Positions 6,932 to 9,162 of a stretch of DNA of 9,162 nucleotides are shown here, in pieces. The stretch lies in contig JAHYJF010000136.1 of assembly GCA_019428955.1 (NCBI GenBank), positions 1-9,162 of the forward strand. The letters are read 5' to 3'. Positions within the stretch are counted from its first letter, which is position 1; each line of letters starts with the position of its first letter. A model generated the notes under the pieces. The model did not search any database. It was not told where the DNA came from and saw only the letters and a list, made by a program, of their open reading frames with translations. The stretch comes from Burkholderiaceae bacterium. Lineage in GTDB: Bacteria; Pseudomonadota; Gammaproteobacteria; Burkholderiales; Burkholderiaceae_E. The position numbers and the translations under genes were made by a program.

Positions 6932-8017
6932 TCAAGAGCCACCGTGGCACGCCAGCGCCCACTGGACGTGTTCCCGGACCATTGCCGAAGGATGGTCGGA
7001 GCGCTGCCGCAAAGCCACGATCGAGCGCAGGTGCGCCGCTCCCGCCCCCCCCGGCGTCGCCATATTGCCGAGCGCAACCGCGATGTTGCGCAGCCAGCGC
7101 TCGTGGCCGATGCGGTCAATCGCCGACCCGGCCATGCGCGCAGCGAACTCCTCCCCGGTCCATGCGAACAGCTCGGCCAGCTCAGTGGCGTCGAGCCCGT
7201 GGCGCGGGGCGAAATCGCTGACGACTGCGCTCCGGGCCCAGCGGTTCCAGGGACAGGCCAGCTGGCAGTCGTCGCAGCCGTAGATCCGGTTGCCGATCAG
7301 CGGCCGCAAGGGCGGCGGAATCGAACCCGAGAGCTCGATAGTGAGGTAGGAAATGCACCTGGTGGCATCGAGCCGGTAGGGCGCGGTTATCGCTTGCGTC
7401 GGGCAAACTTCGAGGCAGCGGCGGCAGCTGCCGCAGTGTTCAGTCACCGGCTCGTCAGGCGGCAGGGCCAGGTCGGTATAGAGCGCGCCCAGAAAGAAGG
7501 TCGAGCCACGCCGGCGGTCGAGTAGCAGAGTGTGCTTGCCCCGCCATCCCAGTCCCGCCTGGCGCGCCAGCTCCACCTCCATGACCGGAGCTGAATCACA
7601 GAATGCCCGGTAGCCGAAGTCTCCGATCTCGGCGCTGATGCGCTCGGCGAGTTTCTGCAGCCGCTTGCGGACCAGCTTGTGATAGTCGCGGCCCAGCGCG
7701 TAGCGCGACACGTAGGCCAGTTGAGGATTCTCGAGGTTGACCCACGCCGCGGCCACCCACTCGGGATCGTCGGGAGCGTAGTCGAGCGCGACCATGATGG
7801 CGCTGACCGCTCCCGGAACCAACTGCTGCGGTTCGCTGCGCAGCGTGGCGTGCCGGGCGAGATAATCCATCTCGCCGTGAAATCCGCCGGCGAGCCAGTC
7901 GCGCAAACCGGGCGCCGCGGCGCTGACGTCGAGAGCGGCAATGCCGCAGCCGGTGAAGCCCAATTCGCTGGCCCACGCGGCAAGATCAGTACGGCCCGGC
8001 AGCTGCTTGCGGCTCAT
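6932..8017 (-). CDS. queG: Epoxyqueuosine reductase QueG
   Basis: Cobalamin- and Fe-S-dependent enzyme that reduces epoxyqueuosine to queuosine at tRNA position 34 (GUN anticodons), the last step of the pathway. At 361 residues it is full length. It contains HGEMDYLARH, YVSRYALGRDYHKLVRKRL, the catalytic-aspartate motif CDSAPVME (D141), GLGWRGKHTLLL and two 4Fe-4S cluster sets (C195, C198, C201 and C205; then C221, C248, C251 and C255 in CISYLTIE and YGCDDCQLACPWN). RIGHERWLRNIAVALGN and a HEAT-like tail follow. I chose the ATG at 8017 because MSRKQLPGRTDLAAWASELG fits the family. A GTG at 8059 would add 14 unlike residues. Neither start has a well-spaced Shine-Dalgarno. Divergent from tsaE, with only 47 bases between the starts. 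Confidence 0.96.
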   Translation of the reverse strand: MSRKQLPGRTDLAAWASELGFTGCGIAALDVSAAAPGLRDWLAGGFHGEMDYLARHATLRSEPQQLVPGAVSAIMVALDYAPDDPEWVAAAWVNLENPQLAYVSRYALGRDYHKLVRKRLQKLAERISAEIGDFGYRAFCDSAPVMEVELARQAGLGWRGKHTLLLDRRRGSTFFLGALYTDLALPPDEPVTEHCGSCRRCLEVCPTQAITAPYRLDATRCISYLTIELSGSIPPPLRPLIGNRIYGCDDCQLACPWNRWARSAVVSDFAPRHGLDATELAELFAWTGEEFAARMAGSAIDRIGHERWLRNIAVALGNMATPGGAGAAHLRSIVALRQRSDHPSAMVREHVQWALACHGGS

Positions 8018-8046
8018 CCCTGGGTTCCGTATTACTGGTTTGGACC

Positions 8047-8052
8047 GATAAT
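8047..8052 (+). promoter_or_regulatory. Possible -10 box of tsaE-amiC
   Basis: GATAAT (five of six consensus bases) lies 12 bases before the tsaE ATG within the 47-base queG/tsaE spacer. Transcription would start about 6 bases before the ATG, leaving almost no leader, in line with the lack of a Shine-Dalgarno. The -35 position is poor (TTCCGT at 16 bases). Tentative. Confidence 0.28.
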
Positions 8053-8064
8053 GCGACACCTATC

Positions 8065-8610
8065 ATGACTGATTCTGCCCGATCCGATCAGCACCCGGCG
8101 CGCGGTGCTCCCGCGCTGGCCACTGGCCACGCCGAACTGCCCGACGAGCAAGCCACCGCGGCACTGGCGCTCGCCATCGAGCCGGTGCTCACCCCGGGGA
8201 TGATCATCTTCCTGTGCGGCGAGCTTGGCGCCGGCAAGACCAGCTTTGCCCGCTCGCTGCTGCAGAGCCTTGGCTACCATGGTCGCGTCAAAAGTCCCAC
8301 ATTTACCCTCGTTGAACTTTATAATCTTTCTAGATACGAGCTGTATCACTTTGATTTCTATCGGTTCACGCACGAAAACGAGTGGCTTAATGCAGGGTTT
8401 GACGAACTCATCGGCAGCGCTGGCGCGGTCTCGCTCATCGAATGGCCGGAGCGCGGCGGTGAGCAATTGCCGGCGCCCGACCTCACGGTGCGCCTGCGCT
8501 ATCGCGACGATGGAGCAAGCGGGCGCGACGCGCTCATCGCGGCCTTCAGCCCGCAGGGGGTGGCATGCCTGAACGCCGCCTGCGCCGCCGGCTGCTGCAG
8601 ATTGGACTGA
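8065..8610 (+). CDS. tsaE: tRNA t6A biosynthesis ATPase TsaE
   Basis: ATPase partner of the TsaD-TsaB complex, needed for catalytic turnover in making t6A37. The 181 residues include ELPDEQAT near the start and the Walker A loop GELGAGKTSFARSLLQSLGY (G52 to T59). The conserved VKSPTFTLVELY, HFDFYR (D97) and SLIEWPERG (W127) follow, the last a family hallmark. Residues 1-22 before the usual start are poorly conserved, but no better start codon is obvious. Codons for about residues 76-113 are unusually AT-rich (roughly 40% GC over 8291-8400, hand count) although the protein is conserved there. The last 15 codons overlap the amiC start, implying coupled expression. Confidence 0.95.
   Translation: MTDSARSDQHPARGAPALATGHAELPDEQATAALALAIEPVLTPGMIIFLCGELGAGKTSFARSLLQSLGYHGRVKSPTFTLVELYNLSRYELYHFDFYRFTHENEWLNAGFDELIGSAGAVSLIEWPERGGEQLPAPDLTVRLRYRDDGASGRDALIAAFSPQGVACLNAACAAGCCRLD
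8288..8402. other. AT-rich island inside the tsaE coding sequence
   Basis: About 110 bases have GC near 40% (44 of 110 in 8291-8400 by hand), against roughly two thirds in the flanks. Codons avoided elsewhere cluster here: AAA, AGT, ACA, GTT, CTT, TAT, AAT, TCT, AGA. It includes a perfect TATAAT at 8320-8325, without a matching -35 box at the right distance. The encoded protein is conserved TsaE. Confidence 0.7.
8555..8562 (+). promoter_or_regulatory. Shine-Dalgarno of amiC within the tsaE 3' end
   Basis: AGGGGGTG lies 2 bases before the ATG at 8565 (the AGGGGG core is 4 bases away). It is the only clear ribosome-binding site on the plus strand of this window and fixes the amiC start inside tsaE. 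Confidence 0.65.
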
Positions 8611-9162
8611 GCAGCTCGCTGCTGGCCTTCAATTTGCGCCTCGCCGGTGCCGCCGAAGGCAGCGCGGCGGTCGTGGCGGTACGGGTCTGGCCGGCGCGCG
8701 ACTACACCCGGGTAACCATCGAGCTCGATCGCCCCCTCCAGGCCAAGCACGCCTTGCTCGCCGATCCGTTGCGGCTGATGGTGGACATCGAGGGACTCGA
8801 ACTTGACGCCCCGCTGCGCCAGCTCGTGGCGCAGATCAAACCAGACGACCCCTACATCTCCCGGCTGCGCGTTGGCCAGAATCGTCCCGGCGTAGTACGG
8901 CTGGTGTTCGACCTCAAGACCGAGGTTGCGCCACGGTTGTTTACCCTCGAACCGGTCGGCAACTACCGGCACCGCCTGGTCATCGATCTGCACCCGCTGG
9001 TTGCGCGCGATCCGCTGATCGCGCTGCTCGAGCAGGTTGAGCGCGATTCCGCCACCAAGCCCCCGGCTGCCGCGAACCCGGCGCCGGATGCCGGTACGGC
9101 GGGCAAATCCGCCGACGATGGCGCCGACGGCAATGGCCGTTCGGAAGACCGGCTGGCCGGAC
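8565..9162 (+). CDS. amiC: N-acetylmuramoyl-L-alanine amidase AmiC, N-terminal part (cut by window edge)
   Basis: Periplasmic amidase that cuts the stem peptide from peptidoglycan during cell separation. The frame is open from the ATG at 8565 to the edge (199 codons). The N-terminus MPERRLRRRLLQIGLSSSLL is a probable Tat signal: twin arginines then LLQIG, like the RRRLLQ of E. coli AmiC, with likely cleavage near AGAAEG at residues 29-30. An AMIN domain (about 36-145) follows, with VAVRVWPARDYTRVTIELD, MVDIEGLEL, DDPYISRLRVGQNRPGVVR and YRHRLVIDLHP. This domain localises such amidases to the septum by binding cell wall. Then comes a proline/alanine/glycine/aspartate-rich linker from about residue 163. 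The catalytic Amidase_3 domain lies beyond the edge, so the amidase assignment rests on the AMIN domain and the tsaE neighbour. It overlaps tsaE by 46 bases. Confidence 0.9.
   Translation, partial: MPERRLRRRLLQIGLSSSLLAFNLRLAGAAEGSAAVVAVRVWPARDYTRVTIELDRPLQAKHALLADPLRLMVDIEGLELDAPLRQLVAQIKPDDPYISRLRVGQNRPGVVRLVFDLKTEVAPRLFTLEPVGNYRHRLVIDLHPLVARDPLIALLEQVERDSATKPPAAANPAPDAGTAGKSADDGADGNGRSEDRLAG

Noticed and set aside
8032..8466. 144-codon minus-strand frame opposite tsaE
   Set aside because: It is antisense to conserved TsaE motifs (GELGAGKT, HFDFYR) and lacks features of its own. Its lower-GC part simply mirrors the AT-rich island.

Overview
The window is ordinary GC-rich chromosomal DNA and reads as a betaproteobacterium, probably of the Rhodocyclales/Nitrosomonadales part of the class. 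The grounds are the gene order rpsU-yqeY-dnaG, the xerD-ybaK-plsY string, the queG/tsaE-amiC divergence, and the style of the proteins. This is inferred from gene content and sequence resemblance recalled from memory, so the class is likely and anything finer is a guess. No phage, IS element, CRISPR array, rRNA or tRNA was seen.

Layout. (1) 1-1671, minus strand: the macromolecular-synthesis operon rpsU (S21), yqeY and dnaG (primase, cut by the left edge). It has a good sigma70-type promoter upstream of rpsU and a strong hairpin between rpsU and yqeY. (2) 1860-2900, plus strand: tsaD, divergent from rpsU. (3) 2941-3179, minus strand: remains of a ROK-family sugar kinase gene, missing its N-terminal half and most of its C-terminal half, with a one-base frameshift. 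(4) 3185-5836, minus strand: a tightly packed operon of an exported chalcone-isomerase-like protein, xerD, a YbaK-type deacylase and plsY, with stop/start overlaps at the first two junctions. (5) 6007-6924, plus strand: an AEC-family transporter. (6) 6932-8017, minus strand: queG. (7) 8065-9162, plus strand: tsaE and the start of amiC, a Tat-exported cell-wall amidase cut by the right edge.

Together the genes serve translation quality (tsaD and tsaE for t6A37, queG for queuosine-34, YbaK for misacylated tRNA, S21), replication and chromosome segregation (dnaG, xerD), and the envelope (plsY, amiC). I found no clearly new system. The items most worth a second look are the ROK-kinase relic between plsY and tsaD, a sharp AT-rich island inside the conserved core of tsaE, and a set of plus-strand genes that lack a Shine-Dalgarno sequence but have a -10-like box very close to the start codon.
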